36,108 nt of DNA from a virus. Below, one piece after another: positions 7,228 to 15,479 of this stretch (position 1 is its first letter; every line of letters starts with the position of its first letter). Position numbers and translations under genes: made by a program. Under the pieces are notes generated by a model. The model worked only from the letters and a program-made list of their open reading frames with translations. It was not told where the DNA came from and ran no database searches. The stretch is from the IMG/VR virus record IMGVR_UViG_3300020595_000091, positions 1 through 36,108 of that record; one strand, given 5' to 3'.

Positions 7228-7509
7228 ATGGCTAAGAAGAAAAAGTTGTATGAGTACAAGGAAATTAACTCCAGAGGTGCTCAAATTCATTTAGCAAGAT
7301 ATGTAGGTGACGAAAATTGGAAATTCCACAGATGGGATGGACCAGCAATCGAACCACATAGTAGTGATAGTGAGATGGTAAAATCATATTACCTAAACGG
7401 TATCCAATATGATGAGGAAACTTATAGTATTATCATGCAAGAACGTGAAGGTTTACCTTGGTATAAAAACCAATCAATGAAAGCATTACTTTCAGATTAT
7501 AGAAACTAA
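7228..7509 (+). CDS. Small HRWDGPA-motif protein
   Basis: A 93-residue protein beginning MAKKKKLYEYKEINSRGAQ. The core FHRWDGPAIEPHSS followed by KSYYLNGIQYDEETY resembles the MORN-like HRxDGPAie...WyxnGk repeat found in many small phage proteins. The end, EREGLPWYKNQSMKALLSDY, is probably helical. It is intact and lies one base before the kinase-like gene, with which it likely forms a two-gene unit. Function is not known to me. It may be a small adaptor or accessory protein rather than a virion part, because its upstream box is not the virion-gene type. Confidence 0.65.
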   Translation: MAKKKKLYEYKEINSRGAQIHLARYVGDENWKFHRWDGPAIEPHSSDSEMVKSYYLNGIQYDEETYSIIMQEREGLPWYKNQSMKALLSDYRN

Positions 7510-7510
7510 T

Positions 7511-8041
7511 ATGAAAATAGGATTATGTGGTACAATGAGTGTGGGTAAAACAACACTTGTTAATGCTTTAAAAGAATTACCTGAATTTAAGGATTATATA
7601 ACTAGAACAGAACGTTCTAAGGAGTTAATGGCAATGGGTATCCCATTGAATACTGATTCTACGTTCTTAGGTCAAACAGTTTTTATGGCTGAACGAGCAA
7701 GTGAACTATTAATAGATAATATCATTACAGATAGAACTATTATTGATGTAATGTCTTTTGCTCAAGCCTCTAAATCAATGGATTGGACTGATAAAGAAGC
7801 ATTTTATGCTTATGCTATTCGTTTGATTAGAGAATATGATTATATTTTCTACGTTTCCCCAGAAGGAGTAGAAATTGAAGATAATGGCATTAGAGAAACC
7901 AATGCAGAATATAGAGATGAGATTGATGTTATTATTCGTCATATTTTAAGCCAACAAAAACACCGCATTAAAAACTACGGTGTACTTGAGGGTAGTACTG
8001 AAAAACGCATTGAACAAATGTTAGAAGCGCTTTCTCTGTAA
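7511..8041 (+). CDS. P-loop ATPase / nucleotide kinase-like protein (AAA_28-like)
   Basis: A 176-residue protein starting MKIGLCGTMSVGKTTL. The Walker A motif GTMSVGKTT occupies residues 7-15. A DR motif (IITDRTIIDVMSFA) and a later strand (YDYIFYVSPEG) followed by RETNAEYRDEIDVIIRHIL fit the AAA_28/NadR kinase-like family of small P-loop proteins. Some members phosphorylate nucleosides or ribosyl-nicotinamide. The length is right for a single-domain kinase. The substrate cannot be told from the sequence. It is one base after the upstream gene. A nucleotide-pool or cofactor role next to the FAD enzyme is possible but only inferred. Confidence 0.75.
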   Translation: MKIGLCGTMSVGKTTLVNALKELPEFKDYITRTERSKELMAMGIPLNTDSTFLGQTVFMAERASELLIDNIITDRTIIDVMSFAQASKSMDWTDKEAFYAYAIRLIREYDYIFYVSPEGVEIEDNGIRETNAEYRDEIDVIIRHILSQQKHRIKNYGVLEGSTEKRIEQMLEALSL

Positions 8042-8049
8042 TATTTATA
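8042..8049 (+). promoter_or_regulatory. TATTTATA box, candidate late promoter
   Basis: TATTTATA ends 16 bases before the ATG at 8066 and marks the return to virion genes after the metabolic insert. It is one of about ten such boxes in the window. If it acts as a -10 element the transcript would carry a very short leader. Confidence 0.5.
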
Positions 8050-8065
8050 ATAAAACATACATATA

Positions 8066-8431
8066 ATGAGACGTTCAGAATTAGCAGAATATATTAAAGA
8101 AACAATCGTAGAATTGCTTTCTGAAGCATCACCTGAAGAGGTAGAAGCTCAAAAAGACCTAAATAAAGAATTAGAAAAAACAGTTGAATTATCTAAAGAA
8201 CTTTCTGAAGATATTGATGACGAAGATGAAGCTGATAAAGCAGCATCTAAAGCAGCTAGTGGTAAAGATTCTATTTCTAAAATTGCTGGTGAACTTCAAC
8301 GAGTTAAAAAACATATGAAGACACATTTAGAAATGTATAAAAGTGCTGAAGGTGAGCAAGCAAAGCAAGCCGCTTTAAATATGCTTAAAAAGTTAACAGC
8401 TGAAAAAAATAGACTTGAAAAATTACTTTAA
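8066..8431 (+). CDS. Small acidic coiled-coil protein with capsid-targeting-like leader
   Basis: A 121-residue protein. Residues 1-20 (MRRSELAEYIKETIVELLSE) form an amphipathic helix ending in LSE20|A21. This is the layout of T4 internal-protein capsid-targeting leaders removed by gp21. The remaining ~100 residues are charged heptad-like helices (KDLNKELEKTVELSKELSE, then ELQRVKKHMKTHLEMYKSA), probably a coiled coil. There are no Cys and few aromatic residues. It precedes the terminase block and overlaps the start of the next gene by 17 bases. A packaged internal protein or core component is inferred. A small scaffold helper is the alternative. Confidence 0.7.
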   Translation: MRRSELAEYIKETIVELLSEASPEEVEAQKDLNKELEKTVELSKELSEDIDDEDEADKAASKAASGKDSISKIAGELQRVKKHMKTHLEMYKSAEGEQAKQAALNMLKKLTAEKNRLEKLL

Positions 8432-9017
8432 AAATATACAATCTCTACTTATAGTAGTATTAGCAATCCTTCTATTATTACAGAGGGGTTGCTCTTCTAC
8501 CCCTAAGGTTGAACCTAAAGTAATTACTAAAGTTGAAACTAAATGGGATACAGTTAAAATAACTGAAACTAAATACGTCCCTAAATGGAAAACCAAAATT
8601 GAATATAGATGGGATACTATTCCCCTCCCTCTATCTATTGATACCATTAATGTTATTAACGATTATTTCTCAAAATATTCTTATATAGATACCATTAATT
8701 TTGATAGTTTAGGTTATGTAATGGTTATTGATACTATTACCCAAAACCAAATTACAGGTAGAAATGTTCAATCCAACTTACTCATCCCAACAACTACAGT
8801 TACTAATACTACTTACCTCTACAAACGCGAGTTATTTTGGGGCGTTGCGGTAGGAGGGATGATAAATCCTGTACAAAATGAATCACCAATAAACTATGTT
8901 AGTGGTGAGTTAATGTACGTTAATAAAAAAAGAAATGTATACGGTTTTGGTTTAGGGGTAGATAAAGATTTCTTCCCAATAATATCAGGCCGCCTATACT
9001 GGAAAATAGGTAAATGA
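8415..9017 (+). CDS. Membrane-anchored phage protein (DUF6808-like)
   Basis: A 200-residue protein. The frame has no suitable ATG, and TTG at 8415 gives MKNYFKNIQSLLIVVLAILL, a single membrane segment (about residues 9-24) with a CSS just after it (QRGCSST), which could also be a lipoprotein-like site. Residues 30-80 repeat Lys/Val/Thr/Trp-Asp-Thr patterns (KVETKWDTVKITETKYVPKW), followed by DTINVINDYFSKYSYIDTI. This resembles DUF6808-type proteins of Bacteroidota phages (from memory). The C-terminus is beta-rich (YGFGLGVDKDFFPIISG). A spanin-like or envelope role is possible. It overlaps the terminase start by four bases (ATGA). Confidence 0.68.
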   Translation: MKNYFKNIQSLLIVVLAILLLLQRGCSSTPKVEPKVITKVETKWDTVKITETKYVPKWKTKIEYRWDTIPLPLSIDTINVINDYFSKYSYIDTINFDSLGYVMVIDTITQNQITGRNVQSNLLIPTTTVTNTTYLYKRELFWGVAVGGMINPVQNESPINYVSGELMYVNKKRNVYGFGLGVDKDFFPIISGRLYWKIGK

Positions 9018-10594
9018 GTCAAGACTTAAAAAAAGTAATAAGACAAGAATATTTAAAGTGTGCCCAAGATCCGGTTCACTTTATGAAAAAGTATTGTTTT
9101 ATCCAACATCCACAACGTGGACGTATTCAGTTTCACTTATACCCATTTCAAGAAAAAGTACTTAGATTAGTACAAGACAACCCATATTCTGTTATCCTAA
9201 AATCCAGACAGTTAGGTATATCCACTCTGGCAGCTGGGTATTCTTTATGGTTAATGTTATTTCATAAAGACAAAAACATCCTTTGTATTGCAACAAAGCA
9301 GGATACAGCTAAAAACATGGTTACAAAGGTAAAGTTTATGTACCATAATCTTCCTAGTTGGCTTAAAATAGATGCTGCTGAAGATAATAAACTAACCCTT
9401 CGATTATTAAATGGTTCTCAAATCAAAGCAACATCAGCCTCAAGTGATGCTGGTAGATCAGAAGCCGTTTCCTTGCTGTTGATTGATGAAGCAGCTTTCA
9501 TTGATCAGATTGGTGAGATATGGGCTTCAGCCCAACAAACACTAGCTACTGGTGGTGGGTGTATAGCATTATCTACTCCCTATGGTACTGGTAACTGGTT
9601 CCACCAAACGTGGGTTAGAGCAGAAGAAGGAACAAACGACTTTTTACCTATTAAACTACCTTGGTTTGTCCATCCTGAGCGTGATCAAACCTGGAGAGAT
9701 AGACAAGATGAACTACTAGGTGATCCTAGGATGGCAGCACAGGAGTGTGATTGTGATTTTAGTACCTCTGGTGATATTGTCTTTTACCCTGAATACATAG
9801 ACTTTTACGAGAACACTTATGTTAAAGAACCACTAGAGAGAAGAGGTGTAGACCAAAACTTATGGATTTGGGAACCAGCTGATTATTCTAGATCATATAT
9901 GGTTGTAGCTGATGTTGCTCGTGGTGATGGTAAGGATTACTCAGCGTTCCACATTATAGATGTTGAAAATAACGTTCAGATAGCTGAATATAAAGGTCAA
10001 ATAGGTACTAAGGAGTATGGTCAGTTACTTTATCGTATAGGAATAGAGTATAATAATGCCTTAATGGTAGTAGAAAACGCTAATATTGGTTGGGCTACTT
10101 TACAAGTATTGATTGATAGTAACTATCCTAACCTCTACTACTCACCTAAAAGTGGAAATATAACAGCTGATTCGTATTTTGACCAATATATGGATACAAG
10201 TAAAATGACTGCTGGATTTACAATGTCTTCAAGAACAAGACCTATGGCTATAGGTAAGTTCCAAGAATATATTAGTGATAAAGGAGTTACAATACAATCC
10301 AAGAGATTAGTAAGTGAAATGAAAGTGTTTATTTGGAGAAATGGTAGAGCAGAAGCACAGCAAGGGTACAATGACGATTTGGTTATGTCATTCTCTATTG
10401 CTATGTTTATGCGTGATACCGCTTTTAAGTTTAGACAGCAGGGAGTTGACTTAACAAAGGCAGCACTTAATAATATAACAGCAATAAAAACAAATTATCA
10501 AGGAGTATACAACGTTAATAGTTCGAATGCCCAAAACCCGTATAAACAAGATATTGGTGGTGGAAAGCAGGAGGATATTAGTTGGCTTCTTTAA
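9014..10594 (+). CDS. gp17: Terminase large subunit (T4 gp17-like)
   Basis: A 526-residue DNA-packaging motor ATPase/nuclease. The N-terminal ATPase has a variant Walker A, KSRQLGIST (63-71), typical of T4-like terminases, and a Walker B LLLIDEAAF (154-162) with catalytic Glu159. LSTPYGTGN is the following coupling motif. The C-terminal RNase H-like nuclease has Asp300 in VVADVARGDGKDYSAF, Glu354 in MVVENANIGW and the late Asp pair in GYNDDLVMSF. T4 gp17 is about 610 residues, so this is a shorter but complete form. It acts with the portal encoded immediately downstream. No small terminase subunit was recognised nearby. Confidence 0.96.
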   Translation: MSQDLKKVIRQEYLKCAQDPVHFMKKYCFIQHPQRGRIQFHLYPFQEKVLRLVQDNPYSVILKSRQLGISTLAAGYSLWLMLFHKDKNILCIATKQDTAKNMVTKVKFMYHNLPSWLKIDAAEDNKLTLRLLNGSQIKATSASSDAGRSEAVSLLLIDEAAFIDQIGEIWASAQQTLATGGGCIALSTPYGTGNWFHQTWVRAEEGTNDFLPIKLPWFVHPERDQTWRDRQDELLGDPRMAAQECDCDFSTSGDIVFYPEYIDFYENTYVKEPLERRGVDQNLWIWEPADYSRSYMVVADVARGDGKDYSAFHIIDVENNVQIAEYKGQIGTKEYGQLLYRIGIEYNNALMVVENANIGWATLQVLIDSNYPNLYYSPKSGNITADSYFDQYMDTSKMTAGFTMSSRTRPMAIGKFQEYISDKGVTIQSKRLVSEMKVFIWRNGRAEAQQGYNDDLVMSFSIAMFMRDTAFKFRQQGVDLTKAALNNITAIKTNYQGVYNVNSSNAQNPYKQDIGGGKQEDISWLL

Positions 10595-10596
10595 CA

Positions 10597-10604
10597 TATT
10601 TATA
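10597..10604 (+). promoter_or_regulatory. TATTTATA box before the portal gene
   Basis: TATTTATA lies in the 27-base gap between terminase and portal and ends 17 bases before the portal ATG. The gap has no other conserved feature. Confidence 0.5.
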
Positions 10605-10621
10605 CGATATAAGTAGATATC

Positions 10622-12496
10622 ATGGCAGATAAATCACTATTTACAAGACTACAACGTCTATTTTCTACTGACGTAGTCATTAGAAATCAAGGGGGTAACC
10701 AATTAAAGATAATTGACGCTGACCGTATACAAACCTCGGGTGAGTACGAGACAAATGCGTTAGTAAATCGCTTTAAGGGGATTTACCAAAACCCATCTTC
10801 TACCTCACTTCACGGAGCTAACTTTAACCTTAACTACCAGTACTTAAGAACTCAATTATATTCGGATTACGATGCAATGGATACAGATGCTATTGTTGCT
10901 TCGGCTTTAGATATCCTAGCTGATGAATCTACATTAAAAAACGATATGGGTGAAGTATTATCTATCCGTTCTTCGGATGATGATATTCAAAAAATCCTAT
11001 ATAACTTATTCTACGATGTATTAAATATTGAGTTTAACTTATGGAGTTGGATTCGTCAGATGTGTAAATATGGTGATTTCTTCCTCAAACTAGAGATTTC
11101 AGAAAAGTTTGGTGTTTATAACGTAATCCCTTATTCTGCCTATCATATCGAGCGTAAGGAAAACTTTGATCCCGAACACCCAACTAAAGTAATATTTAAC
11201 TATAACCCTGAAGGGTACTTTGGTGGTAGTTCAGGTTATTATTACTCACCAAACCAAGAAAATCAAAACCAAGTAACGTTTGATAACTATGAGGTAGCAC
11301 ACTTTAGATTATTGTCAGATCTAAACTACTTACCTTACGGACGTTCTTATATCGAACCAGGTCGTAAACTATTCAAACAGTACACATTGATGGAAGATGC
11401 GATGTTGATTCATAGAATAGTTCGTGCTCCTGAAAAACGTATTTTCTATATGAATGTAGGTGGTATCCCACCACAAGAAGTAGAAAACTTCATGCAGAAA
11501 ACAATTTCTACAATGAAGCGTACTCCCCACATGGATGAAAAAACAGGTGAGTACAACTTAAAATATAACGTACAAAACATGCTTGAAGACTTCTACATAC
11601 CAGTTAGAGGTAACGATAGCGCTACTAAAATAGATACAACACCAGGATTACAATATGATGGTATCACCGATGTTGAGTATTTAAGAGATAAACTATTTGC
11701 TGCTCTCAAAGTGCCAAAAGCGTTTATGGGTTACGATGAGAATACAGATGGTAAAGCTACATTAGCTGCTCAAGATATTCGTTTTGCTCGTACAGTAGAA
11801 AGAATCCAACGTATCGTAGTATCTGAACTATATAAAATCGCTTTAGTTCATCTATACTCTCAAGGATTTACAGATGAACAGTTAGTAAACTTTGATTTAT
11901 CACTAACTACCCCATCAATCATCTATGATCAAGAGAGAATAGCATTGTTAACTGAAAAAGTTACACTAGCTAATTCTATCGCTGAGAATAACTTACTACC
12001 TTCTGATTGGGTTTATGATAATATCTTCCACTTGAGTGAAGATCAATATGATGAATACAGAGAACTAATCATCCAGGACCAAAAACGTAAGTTTAGAAGA
12101 GCACAAATCGAGGCTGAGGGTAATGATCCGTTAGAGACAGGTAAATCATACGGCACACCACACGATTTAGCTTCACTATATGGTCAAGGTAGAATGGAAT
12201 CAGATCCAGGAAATGTACCTGATGGGTATAACGAAAAATCTGATTTAGGTAGACCAAAAGAAAAGGCTACAAACCGCAATACTCAAGCTGATAACTTCGG
12301 TAAAGATAGACTGGGAGCTGCTGGTATGAAGGATGATTACAACAACCCAACACGTAATACCCAACCAACTTTAGAGAATGCTAAAACGGTATATGCAAAA
12401 AATAAAAAATTAATCGAATCTCTAAGTAAGGATTTAGTGTATACAGCGGATAAACGCAAGGAGTCACTACTTGATGAGTCAAAGATTAAAGAGTAA
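10622..12496 (+). CDS. gp20: Portal vertex protein (T4 gp20-like)
   Basis: A 624-residue protein, larger than T4 gp20 (524). It has the T4-like portal pattern: YDAMDTDAIVASALDILADE near residue 90, the LWSWIRQMCKYGDFFLKLEI core, LPYGRSYIEPGRKLFKQY, a long helix with YRDK-type sequence (ITDVEYLRDKLFAALKVPKA), and a Gln/Glu-rich C-terminus. Portals form the dodecameric ring through which terminase pumps DNA and to which the neck attaches. The extra length is mostly in the C-terminal ~120 residues, which are Asn/Asp/Lys-rich (NVPDGYNEKSDLGRPKEKAT) and probably flexible. It is coded directly after terminase. In T4, sheath and tube genes lie between the two. Confidence 0.95.
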   Translation: MADKSLFTRLQRLFSTDVVIRNQGGNQLKIIDADRIQTSGEYETNALVNRFKGIYQNPSSTSLHGANFNLNYQYLRTQLYSDYDAMDTDAIVASALDILADESTLKNDMGEVLSIRSSDDDIQKILYNLFYDVLNIEFNLWSWIRQMCKYGDFFLKLEISEKFGVYNVIPYSAYHIERKENFDPEHPTKVIFNYNPEGYFGGSSGYYYSPNQENQNQVTFDNYEVAHFRLLSDLNYLPYGRSYIEPGRKLFKQYTLMEDAMLIHRIVRAPEKRIFYMNVGGIPPQEVENFMQKTISTMKRTPHMDEKTGEYNLKYNVQNMLEDFYIPVRGNDSATKIDTTPGLQYDGITDVEYLRDKLFAALKVPKAFMGYDENTDGKATLAAQDIRFARTVERIQRIVVSELYKIALVHLYSQGFTDEQLVNFDLSLTTPSIIYDQERIALLTEKVTLANSIAENNLLPSDWVYDNIFHLSEDQYDEYRELIIQDQKRKFRRAQIEAEGNDPLETGKSYGTPHDLASLYGQGRMESDPGNVPDGYNEKSDLGRPKEKATNRNTQADNFGKDRLGAAGMKDDYNNPTRNTQPTLENAKTVYAKNKKLIESLSKDLVYTADKRKESLLDESKIKE

Positions 12497-12508
12497 TATA
12501 TCCTCATA

Positions 12509-12516
12509 TATTTATA
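12509..12516 (+). promoter_or_regulatory. TATTTATA box before the 12533 gene
   Basis: TATTTATA ends 16 bases before ATG 12533, the same spacing as at 8042 and 29251. This supports ATG 12533 rather than TTG 12527 as the start codon of the gene. Confidence 0.5.
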
Positions 12517-12532
12517 ATTAAACAATTTGAGA

Positions 12533-13390
12533 ATGGAGATTAAACATTCAAAATTTAAAAATACTGGTATCCTCTTTGAGTTGCTTGTTCGCCAAGTAAC
12601 CGCTGATACCCTTAATTCAACTGAGTCATCTGCACTCGGTATTATTAAAAAGTATTTTAGCAAGGGAGAACTAAATAAAGAATTAAAACTTTATGAATCT
12701 CTTACTAAGAATACTCACTTAATAGAGTCTAGAGCTAGTTTATTATTACAAACACTTTTAGAATCTTCTAAAAAATTAAATAGAACTACTCTTAAAAGAG
12801 AAAGATACAATTTAATTAAAGAAATTAAAGAATCATACGACACACAGGGGTTCTTTTCTCATAAGATTCCTCACTATAAAGCATATGCTGCTTTTTATAC
12901 ACTAGTTGAAGCAGAAAACACACAAGAGATAACAAACACATCCCAAATTGTCTCTAATAAAGTTACTCTATTAGAACACTTATGTGCTTCACAAGTTAAC
13001 GAATCTCAAATCAAACAGAGTGTAGTTGAAGAATTTAAAACTTACGATAAAGACACCAGAATTCTTACTTATAAGGTACTACTAGAAAAATTTAATGGTA
13101 AGTATGAGTCACTACTTCCATCTCAAAAAGAAATCTTAAAAGAATTCATCAACTCAGTTGACTCAACAGCTACACTTAAGAATTTCTACAATACAAAGAT
13201 TAACGAATTCAAGTCTATAATAACGGAACTAAATAAATCTGTTTCCAATCAAGTAACCCAAATCAAGTTAACTGAAGTTACCTCGTTGTTAGTTGAGTTA
13301 GACAAAAAATCACCTGTAAAAAGTGATGATATTATTAATTTAATGCAATACGTTTCTTTAATTGAAGAAATTAAAAAAGTAAATGGCTGA
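12533..13390 (+). CDS. Conserved prohead-region protein downstream of portal
   Basis: A 285-residue protein beginning MEIKHSKFKNTGILFELLVR. I chose ATG 12533 over the in-frame TTG six bases earlier because of the spacing from the TATTTATA box. The N-terminal motif KHSKFKNTGILFELLVRQVT followed by KKYF and the later RERYNLIKEIKESYD, HYKAYAAFYTLVEA recall a conserved protein after the portal in many marine T4-like phages (from memory). It is predicted almost wholly helical. In T4 this position holds the small core proteins gp67 and gp68, but no direct similarity is visible. It overlaps the next gene by eight bases. Confidence 0.8.
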   Translation: MEIKHSKFKNTGILFELLVRQVTADTLNSTESSALGIIKKYFSKGELNKELKLYESLTKNTHLIESRASLLLQTLLESSKKLNRTTLKRERYNLIKEIKESYDTQGFFSHKIPHYKAYAAFYTLVEAENTQEITNTSQIVSNKVTLLEHLCASQVNESQIKQSVVEEFKTYDKDTRILTYKVLLEKFNGKYESLLPSQKEILKEFINSVDSTATLKNFYNTKINEFKSIITELNKSVSNQVTQIKLTEVTSLLVELDKKSPVKSDDIINLMQYVSLIEEIKKVNG

Positions 13391-13817
13391 TCAAGGAGGA
13401 TTTAGAACTGATTTAAAAGGTACTGACCCTGAAACTGGGCAGATGACTTGGTCTGTAGAATATACGGCCAACTATGGTGAACTTTTTAAAGAAGTATCTG
13501 AGTTATTAGATGATGCTAAACAAGTAGCTTTAAAATCTAAAGACGAACCCTTCTTTCAAGACTATTATAAAGATGTATCTAAACTAAGAAATAGTTTAAG
13601 AACTTACTTACGTAATAACCACCCAGATGAGTATGCTAAGATAAAGGGTGTAGATGAAATATCTACCTCTGGTGCTGCTGGTGCGTATGATACACCATTT
13701 GCTTTTGGTAAAAAACCAGTTAATTACTACTATAAACTAGGTTACAAACCTGTTAATAAAAAGGAATTACGTAAAAAAGCTAAGGGTATAGAAGTAAAAC
13801 AATTGTTTGAAAAATAA
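13383..13817 (+). CDS. Conserved prohead-region protein with AYDTPFAF motif
   Basis: A 144-residue protein. It has an acidic-basic helical middle (ELFKEVSELLDDAKQVAL, then YYKDVSKLRNSLRTYLRNN) and then ISTSGAAGAYDTPFAFGKKP. That Gly/Ala-rich segment is seen in conserved proteins of marine phages next to the portal. The C-terminus is very basic (KKELRKKAKGIEVKQLFEK), which could contact DNA or the acidic scaffold. It overlaps the gene before by eight bases and the gene after by one. Function is unknown. A prohead core role is suggested only by position. Confidence 0.75.
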   Translation: MADQGGFRTDLKGTDPETGQMTWSVEYTANYGELFKEVSELLDDAKQVALKSKDEPFFQDYYKDVSKLRNSLRTYLRNNHPDEYAKIKGVDEISTSGAAGAYDTPFAFGKKPVNYYYKLGYKPVNKKELRKKAKGIEVKQLFEK

Positions 13818-14065
13818 TGTACCGATTTAAATTAAAAGAACAAGACAATCCTAGCAATAAAGCGTTCCAACAGGAACGCCTTCGTGCTTTTGATACTATA
13901 TCGGATAAATTAGCTCAATTTAAAGCATTAGTAGATGATGCTAGGGTTGAAACTGAACAATTTTATAAAGAAAATCCAACTTCATATGAAGTAGTATATT
14001 CAACAGATTTAGCTGAAGATTATATTGAGGATATGATTAAGATGTTTAACCAAGAAGAAGAGTAA
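13817..14065 (+). CDS. Small helical prohead-region protein
   Basis: An 82-residue protein coupled on both sides by TAATG overlaps. It starts MYRFKLKEQDNPSNKAFQQE and is helical throughout, with an acidic C-terminal half (DLAEDYIEDMIKMFNQEEE). No motif was recognised. Size and position between portal and protease resemble those of the small T4 core proteins, but no sequence similarity supports naming it so. Confidence 0.68.
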   Translation: MYRFKLKEQDNPSNKAFQQERLRAFDTISDKLAQFKALVDDARVETEQFYKENPTSYEVVYSTDLAEDYIEDMIKMFNQEEE

Positions 14066-14406
14066 TGGCAAACTATAATGTATCAGTAACCCAAAGTATT
14101 GAATTACAGCCTTCAAACATAACAGCTGGTGATCCTACTACCTACATTATTGATAATCCTTTATCAGGTTCATCATATTTTGTATTAGAGACAGTACCTA
14201 ATAGTGATGGTGCCTATGATTCTTCATCCCCTAAAAACTGTGAAGGTGTATACACTTTAGGAAGTGGTTTATCTTCTTTAGTACAGGGTAATTATAAAAC
14301 AGGAGTAGTTGTATCCCCAGGTGGTGGAAACTTAACTTTTGTACCAACAAACGCAATAACAGCTACTACTCTTAGACTAAGAGGAACAGGAGCAAATAAT
14401 TCATAA
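14065..14406 (+). CDS. Small beta-rich protein, possible capsid decoration
   Basis: A 113-residue protein starting MANYNVSVTQSIELQPSNIT. It is rich in Thr, Ser, Gly and Asn with alternating hydrophobic residues (SYFVLETVPNSDGAYD, then GNLTFVPTNAITATTLRLRG), which suggests a small beta-sandwich. One Cys is present. The composition contrasts with the helical neighbours and fits a capsid-surface or fibre-like role, though no family was recognised. It is coupled to the preceding gene by one base, and the next ATG follows 11 bases after its stop. Confidence 0.62.
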   Translation: MANYNVSVTQSIELQPSNITAGDPTTYIIDNPLSGSSYFVLETVPNSDGAYDSSSPKNCEGVYTLGSGLSSLVQGNYKTGVVVSPGGGNLTFVPTNAITATTLRLRGTGANNS

Positions 14407-14417
14407 TATTTATTATC

Positions 14418-15479
14418 ATGAAAACACTACAAGAACAATACAATTTATTAAAGGAAGGTAAAGGAAACGCTGATGTGTTTTTAAAATCTGCCCGTAGACT
14501 ATTCCCAGAACATGTTACAAACCATGCTACTAAGGAAGAAGCGACTACTATTTTAAAACAAAAACAAATCATTACAGAAAACTTTGTAGGATTTGAACCA
14601 ATCACTAAGATTGAATCCACCAAAACTTCATATGAGACAGCATTTGCTAATTTCTTAGCTGAAGAAGCAAAAGTTGAAGAAAAAAAAGTATCTAAAGATG
14701 TTGAAGAAACTCAAGAAAGTTCTTTCGATTATAAAGACGATAAGAATATTGACAATTTATTCGGCGAGCAGTTCCTTAGAGGATACTACGCGGAAATGAA
14801 AGATCCTAAGAATGCAGACAAGGACGTAGATGAGTTAAAAGAAATCGTAGCTAAAAACTTAGCTAAAGATAGAAGTTACTACGTAAAAAATGCTGCGTTC
14901 GGTGTTAAAGATATTGGCTATACAGATGAAGCAGTTGCTTTAAAAGCATCTAAATCAGATGAAATGGAAGAAGTAAAATTAAAGGAAAGTAACATCTCAC
15001 TAGTTGATATGATATCTGAATCTTTAATAGAGGCATATTCTGAATTCCAACGCGACGATAAAGGTTCAAAAGATGTAGACGCTAAAGACAAAGGTGAAGA
15101 AGATGCATTTGGAGCTGGAGTTGAAAAAGGTGAAAAAATCGAAAAAGCTAAAGCTAAGAAAAAAGTTAAAAAAGAATCTATAGAATCTAAATTATCTGAA
15201 ATCGAAAAAGAAGGTAAAGCTGTTACTATGGAAGCTCAAATGGATGCTTTAGAAGAACTAATTGCTTCTAAGACACAAAGAGTAGAAATGGTTAACGAAG
15301 ATGATGACTTAGCAGAGTTAGCAGATAAGAAGAAAATTAAAGCCATGCAAAAAGAAATCAAGGATCTAGAAAAACGTAGAGCCAAGATGGAAAAAGTGTA
15401 TGAAAAAATGTGTGGTATGAAATACGTTAAACAAGAGATTGTTGACGAATCAGAAGTATCTGAACAATACGAAGACTAA
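14418..15479 (+). CDS. Conserved prohead/core-type protein, highly charged
   Basis: A 353-residue protein. The N-terminus MKTLQEQYNLLKEGKGNADV contains LKE13|G14, a good T4-type prohead protease site. NLFGEQFLRGYYAEMKDPKN and YYVKNAAFGVKDIGYTDEA form a more ordered middle. Residues ~205-290 are extremely charged (KGEKIEKAKAKKKVKKESIE), and the C-terminus is a coiled coil (KKKIKAMQKEIKDLEKRRAK). It sits directly before the prohead protease and shares one base with it. The composition and site suggest a core or internal protein processed during head maturation. A TATTTATT variant lies three bases before the ATG. The specific role is unknown. Confidence 0.75.
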   Translation: MKTLQEQYNLLKEGKGNADVFLKSARRLFPEHVTNHATKEEATTILKQKQIITENFVGFEPITKIESTKTSYETAFANFLAEEAKVEEKKVSKDVEETQESSFDYKDDKNIDNLFGEQFLRGYYAEMKDPKNADKDVDELKEIVAKNLAKDRSYYVKNAAFGVKDIGYTDEAVALKASKSDEMEEVKLKESNISLVDMISESLIEAYSEFQRDDKGSKDVDAKDKGEEDAFGAGVEKGEKIEKAKAKKKVKKESIESKLSEIEKEGKAVTMEAQMDALEELIASKTQRVEMVNEDDDLAELADKKKIKAMQKEIKDLEKRRAKMEKVYEKMCGMKYVKQEIVDESEVSEQYED

